A stretch of DNA of 64,000 nt from Chitinophagaceae bacterium. GTDB taxonomy: Bacteria; Bacteroidota; Bacteroidia; Chitinophagales; Chitinophagaceae. The stretch is from contig CANFHA010000002.1 of NCBI GenBank assembly GCA_947446645.1, forward strand, positions 62,001-126,000, read 5' to 3'. This document shows, one piece after another, positions 1 to 8,217 of the stretch. The notes under the pieces were generated by a model. That model had not been told where the DNA came from. It was given only the letters and a program-made list of their open reading frames with translations, and did not search any database. How positions within the stretch are numbered: position 1 is the stretch's first letter; every line of letters begins with the position of its first letter. Made by a program: the position numbers and the translations under genes.

Positions 1-1
1 T

Positions 2-76
2 GAGGTAGCCTCGGTAGTAAATGAGGGCACAACTTTTAACGTAATGATCCCCGGCAAGGCAAATGGTACAAACTAA
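2..76 (+). CDS. Histidine kinase, C-terminal end only (partial)
   Basis: The first 24 codons form an open frame ending in TAA at 74-76. The residues (EVASVVNEGTTFNVMIPGK) match the very end of a HATPase_c domain, where the last strands read S-x-x-x-G-T-T-F-x-x-x-I-P in sensor kinases. The rest of the gene lies upstream of the window, so sensor domains cannot be judged. The stop overlaps the start of the response-regulator gene at 63 by 14 bases, which points to translational coupling and a kinase-regulator pair. The call rests on this short tail and the neighbouring gene. Confidence 0.6.
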   Translation, partial: EVASVVNEGTTFNVMIPGKANGTN

Positions 77-455
77 ACTTAATTTTATAGTCGTTGATGA
101 CAGTAAGCTCGATTGCTTCATTGCTGAGAAGATCATCAAGAACACGGGCATAAGTGAGTCGATCAAGTCGTTCCTTCATGCGCCGGAAGCGCTTGAGTAC
201 ATCAAATCACTCCCTGGTGATGACAGCATTCGCACAATAATGCTTGTGGATATACAGATGCCAGTGATGAATGGGTTTGAATTTGTAGAGGCTTTCGAAA
301 AATTGCCCGATGAGATTACGCGTAATTATACCATCTACATCATCTCATCGTCTATCAACGAGAATGACCTCAGCAGGGTGCACAACTACGCCACGGTAAA
401 GCAGTTTCTGAACAAGCCACTTACCAGCAACAACCTGGCTGTTTTGCTTGCTTAG
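63..455 (+). CDS. Stand-alone response regulator receiver (CheY-like)
   Basis: A 130-residue protein made only of a receiver domain. Visible hallmarks are the acidic pair D12-D13 (VVDDSK), the phospho-acceptor D63 in LVDIQMPVMNG, the S/T switch region at S95-S97 and the conserved K118 in LNKPL. No output domain follows, so it probably relays phosphate or acts by protein contact, as many single-domain Bacteroidetes regulators do (inference). It overlaps the kinase tail by 14 bases, so that kinase is the likely partner. It belongs to the Rcp1/CheY-like receivers often placed directly behind PAS kinases. Confidence 0.9.
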   Translation: MVQTKLNFIVVDDSKLDCFIAEKIIKNTGISESIKSFLHAPEALEYIKSLPGDDSIRTIMLVDIQMPVMNGFEFVEAFEKLPDEITRNYTIYIISSSINENDLSRVHNYATVKQFLNKPLTSNNLAVLLA

Positions 456-546
456 CTCGTTGGGCCGCATCATCTGCAGCCTTCATCAAAAAGTTTGATC
501 GTTCTATTGTTGTATTTTTGCAATTCATAACTCTTATTTCTGGCTT

Positions 547-574
547 TTTGAATTTTGAATTTTGGCTTTTGAAT
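547..574 (+). repeat. Four-unit heptamer repeat across the HMG-CoA lyase start
   Basis: Four consecutive 7-base units read TTTGAAT, TTTGAAT, TTTGGCT and TTTGAAT. The presumed TTG start codon of the next gene (562-564) lies in the third unit. Unit length is not a multiple of three, so copy-number change would move start and frame relations. Whether copy number varies cannot be seen here. Confidence 0.6.
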
Positions 575-1413
575 TAGTAGAATGTCCGCGGGATGCAATG
601 CAGGGATGGTCCCATTTTATTCCTACAGCTGATAAAATTGACTACCTCAATGCCCTCCTGAAGGTCGGCTTCGATGTCCTTGATTTTGGATCGTTTGTTT
701 CGGCAAAAGCCATACCACAGCTGGCGGATACAAAGGACGTAATTCCAAAGCTGGATATGACCAATACGCGCAGCAAACTGCTAGCCATTATTGCCAATAC
801 ACGTGGGGCAGAGGAAGCGGTGCAGTATGATGAGATCACCTATCTTGGCTTTCCTTTCTCCATTTCAGAAACATTTCAGCTCCGCAATACCAATAAAACA
901 ATCGCGCAATCACTGGCACAGGTAGAGGAGATGCAGAACCTTTGTGTGCGCGCAAACAAACAGCTGGTTATCTACATATCCATGGGTTTTGGTAACCCCT
1001 ATGGCGACGACTACAATGCGGAAGTAGCTATAAGCTGGGTGCGCAAGCTAAGCCAGCTAGGCATTAAGACCATTGCTATGGCCGATACAGTGGGCGTTGC
1101 AGAGCCCGCAAACATCACCTATATCTATAACCACCTTATCCCTGAGTTTAAAGATATCAGTATTGGCGCGCACTTTCATTCTGCCCCGGATAAATGGGAG
1201 GAGAAGATACAGGCTGCGTATAATGCAGGCTGCCTGCGCTATGATAGCGCCATTAAAGGTATTGGCGGCTGCCCCATGGCAGAAGATGTACTGGTAGGCA
1301 ACATAGCCACAGAAAACATCATCGACTGGTGCGATCGCAACAACATACCGCTACAGCTCAACAAGGCGGCTTTCGCCGAAGCATGGGAAATGGCCGGCAG
1401 AATATTTATCTGA
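562..1413 (+). CDS. Hydroxymethylglutaryl-CoA lyase
   Basis: A TIM-barrel lyase of the HMGL-like family, 283 residues, close to the usual length. It cleaves HMG-CoA to acetyl-CoA and acetoacetate in leucine and ketone-body breakdown. The N-terminal ECPRDAMQG carries the catalytic Arg10-Asp11, the metal-ligand motif HFH is at 204-206, and the signature GIGGCPMAEDVLVGN holds the catalytic Cys237. The frame is closed upstream by TGA at 556-558, leaving TTG at 562 as the earliest start; family members usually have a few more residues before the PRD motif, so the N-terminus is slightly short. It sits between signalling genes with no partner gene of leucine degradation visible. Confidence 0.9.
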   Translation: MAFELVECPRDAMQGWSHFIPTADKIDYLNALLKVGFDVLDFGSFVSAKAIPQLADTKDVIPKLDMTNTRSKLLAIIANTRGAEEAVQYDEITYLGFPFSISETFQLRNTNKTIAQSLAQVEEMQNLCVRANKQLVIYISMGFGNPYGDDYNAEVAISWVRKLSQLGIKTIAMADTVGVAEPANITYIYNHLIPEFKDISIGAHFHSAPDKWEEKIQAAYNAGCLRYDSAIKGIGGCPMAEDVLVGNIATENIIDWCDRNNIPLQLNKAAFAEAWEMAGRIFI

Positions 1414-1558
1414 TGTCTTATACCGATTAGACTGTTAAAGTATACTAATAGCGAAATTGAGGTTCGTGAGATTGCTTTGCCACGGCCAGCGCACATGGCT
1501 AAACTTCGTGGCGCGCAATGACGCGGTTTATTAGTGTAGATTTAAAGTTCAACCGGTG

Positions 1559-2281
1559 TTATACTGCTGGTACGCGTTGCGGGCTGTCCTGCGCGTGCAG
1601 CGGAAATTCAATGGTAAATTCTGTGCCTTTATTTAGCTCGCTGTGCACATGTATTTTGCCCCCCAGGGTTTCCACATGCGCCTTTACCATAAATAGCCCT
1701 ATGCCCCTGTCTTCGCCTGCGCCTTTGTGAAATTTTTTGTACAAATCAAACACCTGGTTGCCTGCTTTCTTCAGATCCATTCCCATGCCGTTATCTTTAA
1801 ACGAAAGTTGGAAACTATCGTCGTTTTTTTTGCTGCTGATAGCACAGGTGAGCGGCACTCCCGTTCGCTTAACTTTAAGGCAGTTCGTTATGAGGTTATA
1901 AAAGATACTATGCATATGGCTGCCCACGGTTTCAAAAGAATCTATTTCACTGAAGTCCGTGGTTATATGAATGTCTTTTTCGTTTGTGTGGTCTTTTATA
2001 ATGTGGTTGGCGAGTGTTGTGAAGGTAACAATCTGCTTATCTGCCGAAGCAGAATGCCTTATCTGGGTCACATGGTTCAGGTCCTGTATCACTTCATCCA
2101 GTTTCTTTACTGAGGCGGTCACCCCGCTGACTATATAGCTCTTCTCAGCATCGGTAATGCCCTCCATTTCTATCAGGTTGGCAAGCCCAAGGATGTTCGC
2201 CACCGGTGCGCGTAAGCTGTGTGAAACAATATAGGAGAACTCTTCAAGATCGCTGTTGCGCCTGAAAATATCTTCGGTCAT
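1559..2281 (-). CDS. Histidine kinase core (HisKA + HATPase), detached from its sensor by an upstream TAG
   Basis: 240 residues containing an H-box (IVSHSLRAPVANILGL, His21), an N-box (YNLITNCLK), and G-boxes DNGMGMDL and RGIGLFMVKAHVETLGG. There is no sensor domain of its own. Reading upstream in the same frame gives five sense codons (Q-E-R-I-R), then TAG at 2299-2297, then the end of the REC-PAS protein. This is therefore the kinase half of one 1142-codon gene. The ATG at 2281 has AGGAG nine bases upstream, so independent translation or reinitiation is possible. It would act as a soluble cytoplasmic kinase. Whether the split is natural or an error is open. Confidence 0.85.
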   Translation of the reverse strand: MTEDIFRRNSDLEEFSYIVSHSLRAPVANILGLANLIEMEGITDAEKSYIVSGVTASVKKLDEVIQDLNHVTQIRHSASADKQIVTFTTLANHIIKDHTNEKDIHITTDFSEIDSFETVGSHMHSIFYNLITNCLKVKRTGVPLTCAISSKKNDDSFQLSFKDNGMGMDLKKAGNQVFDLYKKFHKGAGEDRGIGLFMVKAHVETLGGKIHVHSELNKGTEFTIEFPLHAQDSPQRVPAV

Positions 2282-2296
2282 TCTTATGCGCTCCTG

Positions 2297-4987
2297 CTAT
2301 GCCTTTCGCTGTTCGGTAATATCATAGGCAATGCCAAGGATAGCCGTTTCTGATCTGCCGGCTGGCAAATAAGGTACTTTTGTAAGATTGAAGATTTTGG
2401 TTGCACCATCACCTCCGGTAAAAACTAATTCGGGAACTACGAGGGTTTTCCCGGAGCGTATCACATCCCTGTCACGCTTTATAAAGTCTTCTGCCACATT
2501 TTGATCTGGTATAGTTGATCGTAAAGATTTGCCCACAAGGTCACCTGGTTGCATTCCGTACATGTTGGCAAAGCTTTTGTTCACGAATATGAAGTCTCCT
2601 TTATCATCGCGCACCGAGATCGATTGTGGCAGCATATCCATTATCAATCGAGAATTGGCTTCTGACTGCATATGGGCCAGCTCCGCTTCCCGGGTCTCGG
2701 TAATATCGTGGGCTACGCCATGCAATCCAACGGGTATTCCCGCATCATTTATCTCAAATTCGCTCTGCGAGTAAATGTGACGAACGCTGCCATCTCTGCG
2801 TATTATCCTGTGTTGGAATGCCGCATTTTTAAGTGTGGCTTCCGACTCGCCTATTTTTTTTATCACGCGGTCCATGTCGCCTGGGTGCACAAATGAGAGC
2901 CAAGAATCGTATGATTGGATATTGTCATCAGGAGATAACCCGTACATCTTGCAGGCCTCGTCGGACCATAAAGCCACCCCTGTTGCAAAATTAAGGTCCC
3001 AGCTACCTACATGCGCTATCTTCTGGGCTTGTTTCAGCCGTTCGGTTGTTTCCCTTCGCTTGTTCTCTGCTTCCTGTGCTTCGGTTATATCATGTACTGA
3101 TCCGTATATACCAGTAACAGTGTCAAACTCATCTTTTTCAAGTTCAAAATTTACATTTATGTGCCTTATCGTGCCATCATTTCTTACTATGCGGCAGCAG
3201 TAATTAGTATCTGACGAGCTGGAATTTGTTGCCTCCAGATTTGTCATTGCAAGTTTCGTATCATCGGGATGAATAAATGATTTCCATTTCTCAAATGTGA
3301 GCACATTTTCTTCTATAGGAATGTCCAGGATCCGGCATGTTTCGTCTGACAATACGCACAAACCGTTGATCAGGTCAAGCTCCCAGCTGCCCACATGGGC
3401 TATTGCCTGGGCTTGTTTCAGTCTTTCTGAAGTATGCCTTAGCTGTAGCTCCGCGCTCTTTGTTTCTGTAATATCATGCGTTATTCCATATAGTCCTGTA
3501 GCATCTTCCTGGTCATTGGTTTCGAACTCAAATTGTGTGTGTACGTGCCGTATACTACCATCCTTCAAAATGATACGGTAATGATATGCTGCACCGGAAG
3601 CCGTTGCCTTCGCATGATTAAAAACAATCATGACGTAATCCAGGTCGTTTGGATGGACAAAGGACTTCCAAACTTCAAAAGACTGGATATTGTCGTGCGG
3701 AGAGAGGCCATGTATCCGGCACTCTTCCTCTGACCACAGCGACATACCGGTAGCAAAGTCAAGTTCCCAGCTGCCAATGTGAGCTATCGCCTGGGCCTGT
3801 TTCAGCCGTTGTGCCGAATGTTTTAATTTGTTTTCCGCATCCTTTTTTTCTGTTACGTCGTGGGCCAGCACCAGCACGCATTTTTTGCCTTCGTAAACAA
3901 TACTGTCTATAGTCACTTCTACAGTTATTATTGAGCCGTCCTTCTTTTTGTGTTTCCACATGCCTATGCTCCCGAAGTAACGCTTTTCACGGTCCAGGTC
4001 TGTAAATCGCTTCTTTTCCGCTTCGGGCCTTATTTCTCTTGCCGTCATGGCCTGGAACTCCTCCAGGCTATATCCATAATGCCTGATGGCCGCCATGTTC
4101 ACATCATAAAAACGAAGAGTTTCGGCGTCTATCACCCACATTGGTAGGGGATTGTGGTCAAACAGATTCCGGTATTTATGCTCGCTTTTTGCGATCCGGT
4201 CTTCTATGAGCTTCCTATCTGTAACGTCTTTCAAAAATCCATTTATCCTGGTAATAATGCCGTGTTCATCCTTTGTTATAAATACTTCGCTTTCTACATG
4301 CCTGGTTGGCCCGTTTTTATCTTCTATTACACGGAAGGCGAACCTTAGATGATTAAGGTGTTTCTTTGCATGTGCCATACTTTGTTCTGCATAGTCACGG
4401 TCATCCGGATGTATCCGCGCCAGCAAATGCTCTTTCGACGGTTTAACTTCGCGTGGCGCATACCCCAGTATGCGGTAATACTCATCAGACCACCTTGCTT
4501 TTTTGTTTATGAAATCATTCTCCCAGCTACCTAAATGAGACAGTTGCTCTGCCTCGCGTATCGTTTCCTCCCGCCTCAGTATTTCAGCTTTATTCTCTGT
4601 ATACTCCTTCTGCAACTTGTAGTTATTTGCGGCGTTTGTCACGGAATTTGGCAGCCGGTGCAGGCTGTTTTTCAGTACATAGTCGCTGGCACCTTTTTGG
4701 AGCAGGTCGCAGGCCATTTCGTCTGATACTGTTCCGGATACGATTATGCAAGGGGTGCTTACGTTCATCCTCTTTAGCATCTTCAGCGCTTCAGATGCAG
4801 TAAACTGTGGCAGTGAATTGTCAGAAAGGATCGTATCGTAGTGATGCTTTTTCAGCGCTTCTTCAAAGCTATCCTCATCTGTTACCACTTTGGTGTCAAA
4901 CTTCAGGCCAGATCGTTCGAGTGTCTTCTTTATAAGGCCCGCATCGCATGCGTTATCCTCCAGTAATAGCAGGTTTAATTTTTTCAT
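2297..4987 (-). CDS. Receiver plus six-PAS sensor protein, N-terminal part of a split hybrid kinase
   Basis: 896 residues. An N-terminal receiver domain (about 1-120) has phospho-acceptor D56 in LSDNSLP and Lys106. Six PAS/PAC modules follow at about 140-265, 268-390, 392-515, 520-643, 648-771 and 775-896, most ending in a DIT/DVTE-type PAC tail. PAS 3, 4 and 5 are tandem near-copies. No membrane segment is visible, so it is probably cytoplasmic. The frame stops at TAG (2299-2297) just before the linker that should lead into the HisKA domain of the gene at 1559-2281. It is either the sensor half of a two-polypeptide system or the front of a nonsense-interrupted kinase. Confidence 0.85.
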   Translation of the reverse strand: MKKLNLLLLEDNACDAGLIKKTLERSGLKFDTKVVTDEDSFEEALKKHHYDTILSDNSLPQFTASEALKMLKRMNVSTPCIIVSGTVSDEMACDLLQKGASDYVLKNSLHRLPNSVTNAANNYKLQKEYTENKAEILRREETIREAEQLSHLGSWENDFINKKARWSDEYYRILGYAPREVKPSKEHLLARIHPDDRDYAEQSMAHAKKHLNHLRFAFRVIEDKNGPTRHVESEVFITKDEHGIITRINGFLKDVTDRKLIEDRIAKSEHKYRNLFDHNPLPMWVIDAETLRFYDVNMAAIRHYGYSLEEFQAMTAREIRPEAEKKRFTDLDREKRYFGSIGMWKHKKKDGSIITVEVTIDSIVYEGKKCVLVLAHDVTEKKDAENKLKHSAQRLKQAQAIAHIGSWELDFATGMSLWSEEECRIHGLSPHDNIQSFEVWKSFVHPNDLDYVMIVFNHAKATASGAAYHYRIILKDGSIRHVHTQFEFETNDQEDATGLYGITHDITETKSAELQLRHTSERLKQAQAIAHVGSWELDLINGLCVLSDETCRILDIPIEENVLTFEKWKSFIHPDDTKLAMTNLEATNSSSSDTNYCCRIVRNDGTIRHINVNFELEKDEFDTVTGIYGSVHDITEAQEAENKRRETTERLKQAQKIAHVGSWDLNFATGVALWSDEACKMYGLSPDDNIQSYDSWLSFVHPGDMDRVIKKIGESEATLKNAAFQHRIIRRDGSVRHIYSQSEFEINDAGIPVGLHGVAHDITETREAELAHMQSEANSRLIMDMLPQSISVRDDKGDFIFVNKSFANMYGMQPGDLVGKSLRSTIPDQNVAEDFIKRDRDVIRSGKTLVVPELVFTGGDGATKIFNLTKVPYLPAGRSETAILGIAYDITEQRKA
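2680..3835 (-). repeat. Three tandem PAS repeats with a 128-residue period
   Basis: Within the sensor gene the phrase RLKQAQxIAHxGSW starts at residues 394, 522 and 650, exactly 128 residues (384 bases) apart each time. Each unit ends with HDITE. This indicates intragenic duplication of a whole PAS-PAC module. Confidence 0.8.
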
Positions 4988-5005
4988 TAGTGTAGCTGAT
5001 ATTTA

Positions 5006-5013
5006 CAAACGTA
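5006..5013 (-). promoter_or_regulatory. Putative -7 box of the REC-PAS sensor gene
   Basis: On the minus strand the bases read TACGTTTG, matching the Bacteroidetes -7 consensus TAnnTTTG, 18 bases before the ATG at 4987. No convincing TTG element is seen at the right distance upstream. Confidence 0.4.
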
Positions 5014-5219
5014 TCGCATTGTGGTTTCGATAAATATGATATGTATCAGGCGTTGTTTTTGAAAACATGACGTTCGTCAGTCTTTTCTAAAATTAGTGTT
5101 CAATTCAGGGTGCGGCGTCTCAAGCACTTACCGGCGCCGATGCTTTGATTCTAATAGATCAGATTTTTTCTGGGCCGCGCTGGCCGTAACTCAACTATCC
5201 AATGTTCACTGGTTTGACT

Positions 5220-5227
5220 TAATTTTG
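5220..5227 (+). promoter_or_regulatory. Putative -7 box of the dus gene
   Basis: TAATTTTG matches TAnnTTTG and lies 45 bases upstream of the chosen dus start at 5273. Its position between the longest open frame start (5096) and the true start supports the shorter protein. No clear -33 element is seen. Confidence 0.4.
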
Positions 5228-5272
5228 CACCTCCAATTAAAAATGAGGAAAGCCCTTAGGGGGCAGGATTTT

Positions 5273-6271
5273 ATGGTACGTATTGCAAACATAGAGATAG
5301 GGGAGTTCCCATTGCTGCTGGCACCCATGGAGGACGTGAGCGATCCGCCTTTCCGTGCCGTATGCAAGGAGAATGGTGCAGACCTGATGTACACAGAGTT
5401 CATCTCGTCAGAGGGGCTCATACGCGATGCGATAAAGAGCAGGCAGAAGCTGGATGTTTTCGATTATGAAAAGCCGATAGGTATCCAGATATTCGGTGGT
5501 GATGAGGAGGCGATGGCCATGAGTGCAAAGATCGTAGACGCTACCAATCCTGATTTGCTGGATATAAACTTTGGCTGCCCGGTAAAGAAGGTGGTATGCA
5601 AAGGGGCAGGTGCTGCTGTGCTTAAGGATATAGACCTTATGGTGCGCCTCACCAAGGCATGTATCAGATCTACGAACCTTCCGGTAACGGTTAAGACCCG
5701 CCTTGGTTGGGACGAAAAGACAAAGAACATAGAAGAAGTTGCCGAGCGCCTGCAGGATATAGGTGTAAAAGCGCTGTCCATACATGGCCGCACACGCATG
5801 CAACTATACAAAGGCGAAGCCGACTGGACACTGATAGGAAAAATAAAGAACAACCCGCGCATACATATACCCATCTTTGGCAATGGCGATATAGATACAC
5901 CGCAAAAGGCCCTTGAGTACAAGAACAGGTACGGAGTAGATGGCATAATGATAGGCCGTGCTGCCATAGGTTATCCGTGGATATTCCGCGAGATAAAGCA
6001 CTACATGGCTACCGGTGAGATACTGGCGCCACCTACTATTGCAGAGCGCCTGCAGGCATGCCGCAAGCATCTCCAAGGCTCAGTTAGCTGGAAGGGCGAG
6101 AAAGTAGGCATTCTCGAAATGCGCCGCCACTACGCAAGCTACCTGAAAGGGCTATCGCATGTGAAGGAATATCGCACAAGGCTTGTAACCACTGATGTTC
6201 TTTCGGAGATCAATGGTATACTGGGTGAGGTGGAGGATCATTATAGCAATATAGAACTGCAGTTAGCCTAG
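5273..6271 (+). CDS. dusB: tRNA-dihydrouridine synthase (DusB-type)
   Basis: 332 residues, the normal size for Dus enzymes, which reduce uridines in tRNA D-loops using FMN and NADPH. Visible family features are LLAPMEDVSDPPFR, the catalytic-Cys motif INFGCPVKKV, KTRLGWDE, SIHGRTRMQLYKG and the FMN-phosphate region GNGDI followed by GVDGIMIGRAAIGYPWIF. The open frame reaches back to 5096, but family similarity begins at MVRIANIEIG. ATG 5273 has GGCAGGA just upstream and a TAnnTTTG box at 5220, so 5273 was chosen; 5243 is an alternative. Assignment to DusB rather than another Dus subgroup is by overall motif look. Confidence 0.9.
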   Translation: MVRIANIEIGEFPLLLAPMEDVSDPPFRAVCKENGADLMYTEFISSEGLIRDAIKSRQKLDVFDYEKPIGIQIFGGDEEAMAMSAKIVDATNPDLLDINFGCPVKKVVCKGAGAAVLKDIDLMVRLTKACIRSTNLPVTVKTRLGWDEKTKNIEEVAERLQDIGVKALSIHGRTRMQLYKGEADWTLIGKIKNNPRIHIPIFGNGDIDTPQKALEYKNRYGVDGIMIGRAAIGYPWIFREIKHYMATGEILAPPTIAERLQACRKHLQGSVSWKGEKVGILEMRRHYASYLKGLSHVKEYRTRLVTTDVLSEINGILGEVEDHYSNIELQLA

Positions 6272-6338
6272 TTTTTTTACCGCGAAGACGCTAAGTCCAT
6301 GTTTTCTTTGCTTCTTAGCCGTTCAATCTTTCCGAATA
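6272..6338 (+). other. Spacer with an ACCGCGAAGACGCTAAG phrase
   Basis: The gap between dus and the phosphoesterase holds ACCGCGAAGACGCTAAG followed by a T-rich stretch and CTTAG, which can pair with CTAAG. Such GCGAAGACGC phrases recur between genes in many environmental bacteria. No function can be assigned here. Confidence 0.3.
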
Positions 6339-6842
6339 ATGACAAGAATCGGCCTCATATCAGACACCCACAACTACCTCGATGAGGCGGTATTCAAGCA
6401 CTTTGAAAACTGTGATGAAATATGGCATGCAGGCGATTTTGGTACAGCCGGAGTATCTGACAAGCTCAAAGCCTTTAAGCCGCTGAAAGGGGTTTATGGC
6501 AATATAGATGGCTATGATATCAGGGGAGAGTTTCCTGAAAAATTGCGGTTTAAATGTGAGGAAGTAGAAGTGCTCATGACGCACATAGGCGGGTATCCCG
6601 GCCACTATTCACCAGCTATCCGGCCAGAGCTGCAGGCTCATCCGCCACAATTATTTATCAGTGGCCACTCACACATACTCAAGGTCATGTTTGACGATAA
6701 GCTGAAGTGCCTGCACATGAATCCCGGAGCAGCCGGTAACCATGGCTGGCACAAGGTGCGCACGCTTATCCGCTTTGTAATTGATGGCAAAGACATGAAA
6801 CAATGTGAGGTTGTGGAGCTGGGTAAGCGGGGAATAAGATGA
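6339..6842 (+). CDS. YfcE/MJ0936-family metallophosphoesterase
   Basis: 167 residues. The calcineurin-like metal-binding motifs appear in order: ISDTHN (8-13), HAGDFG, YGNIDGYD, MTHIGGYPGH and SGHSHILK. Members of this small, soluble family hydrolyse phosphodiesters or phosphomonoesters with two metal ions; the natural substrate is usually unknown. It follows dus by 67 bases on the same strand and could be cotranscribed. Specific substrate is not inferable. Confidence 0.88.
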   Translation: MTRIGLISDTHNYLDEAVFKHFENCDEIWHAGDFGTAGVSDKLKAFKPLKGVYGNIDGYDIRGEFPEKLRFKCEEVEVLMTHIGGYPGHYSPAIRPELQAHPPQLFISGHSHILKVMFDDKLKCLHMNPGAAGNHGWHKVRTLIRFVIDGKDMKQCEVVELGKRGIR

Positions 6843-6949
6843 TTGGCTGAAAGTTCATTTGGATGCATACAAAATTGAAAATCAGTATGCAAACGCTTGA
6901 CTTTTAAGCCTTTTCTTTATATGTTTGTTACATAGGCTAAACTTCAGCG

Positions 6950-8083
6950 ATGGCAACAGCAAGCAACAGAGTTTTTCGGTTAACCATAATGTTATCTTTT
7001 TTGTTTGCCTTGCAAAGCCGGGCGCAGAAGATCGATACCATCTCCACATTTTCGATAACGGGCTATTTAGATGCTTATTATGCATACTATACTGATTCGG
7101 TAGGGCCTGGCAACTTCCAGAAATTCCCCACGGTATCACCGCGCAGCAATGCTCCGTCGCTCAACACTGCGCAGCTGGCTGTGCAGTATACAGGCGAAAA
7201 GGTAAGAGGAATGGCTGCCTTTCATTTTGGTGATATTGCAGCAGCCACATGGGCCGCCGCACCATTTCACAATATCCAGGAAGCACACGTAGGCATCAAG
7301 ATCTACAGCAAGCTTTGGATAGATGCAGGCTTTTTTCGTACGCACTTTGGCACTGAATATCTGCTCCCTTCTGAGAACATTACCAACTCTGTTTCTGTGG
7401 GCACCTATTATGAGCCTTACTACGAAAGCGGTCTTCGCCTGAATTTTGATCCCACGCCGAAACTGGAGATCAACCTGTTCCTGCTTAATGGCTATGGTAT
7501 ATATATAGACAATAACAGCAAGAAATCATTTGGTATGGGTGTTACGTATGCCATCAGTGATAAGGCAGGTATTGGGTATACAAATTATATTGGAGACGAT
7601 AGTCCGGATGGAACTTCGGCATCGCATCTCAGATTCCATGAAAATGTGTTCCTCAATTACCAAAAGAATAAAATCAAGCTCCAGGTTGGCGGTGATTTCT
7701 GCCTGCAGAAAAACTCAGACCTGGCCACCGGCACCAAAACCGCCAGTATGTTTAGCGCATTGGCTACGCTTCGGTATCAGCTGTTACAGCGCTTTGCCAT
7801 TTATGGCCGCGGAGAGATTTTCCATGATCCGAATGGATGTATGTCCGGTGTTATACAGGATGCAACAGGTAAGTTTACAGGCTACAAGGTATGGGGCTTA
7901 ACCCTCGGTGCAGAGTACAAGCCCACTGATGAATCATATGTAAGGGTTGAGGGCAGAGTGCTGAAAATGCAACAGGACCAGTACATATTTATGACTGACA
8001 ACGAGGCCATGAATGCACGCTTTGAAATAATGGTGAACGCGGGTGTTACATTCGAGCTGCTTAAAAGGTTCGGTACCAGGTAA
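6950..8083 (+). CDS. Outer-membrane porin-like beta-barrel protein linked to amt
   Basis: 377 residues with an N-terminal signal peptide (hydrophobic stretch 9-23, cleavage near SRAQ). The rest shows alternating short aromatic-rich strands typical of an outer-membrane barrel (for example YLDAYYAYYTDS, FAIYGRGEIFHDPNG), and the final segment ends in FELLKRFGTR. It resembles the BBP2-type porin-like family of Bacteroidetes. The ammonium transporter gene lies 134 bases downstream on the same strand, which suggests that this barrel serves nitrogen uptake across the outer membrane (inference). Whether it forms an open channel is not known. Confidence 0.8.
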   Translation: MATASNRVFRLTIMLSFLFALQSRAQKIDTISTFSITGYLDAYYAYYTDSVGPGNFQKFPTVSPRSNAPSLNTAQLAVQYTGEKVRGMAAFHFGDIAAATWAAAPFHNIQEAHVGIKIYSKLWIDAGFFRTHFGTEYLLPSENITNSVSVGTYYEPYYESGLRLNFDPTPKLEINLFLLNGYGIYIDNNSKKSFGMGVTYAISDKAGIGYTNYIGDDSPDGTSASHLRFHENVFLNYQKNKIKLQVGGDFCLQKNSDLATGTKTASMFSALATLRYQLLQRFAIYGRGEIFHDPNGCMSGVIQDATGKFTGYKVWGLTLGAEYKPTDESYVRVEGRVLKMQQDQYIFMTDNEAMNARFEIMVNAGVTFELLKRFGTR

Positions 8084-8217
8084 CCCGGTAGAGACTCAAA
8101 ATTTTGCGTCTTTTCATAATACCGGCCACATAATACTAGCCCACTACGGAGATAAGTAAACACCTAAGAATAGTTTTCGCTCACGATTTTTATTGTTAAC
8201 CTCTAATTTTAAAAACA

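Noticed and set aside
3759-3959. Short antisense and same-strand frames inside the PAS region
   Set aside because: They are shadows of the sensor gene.
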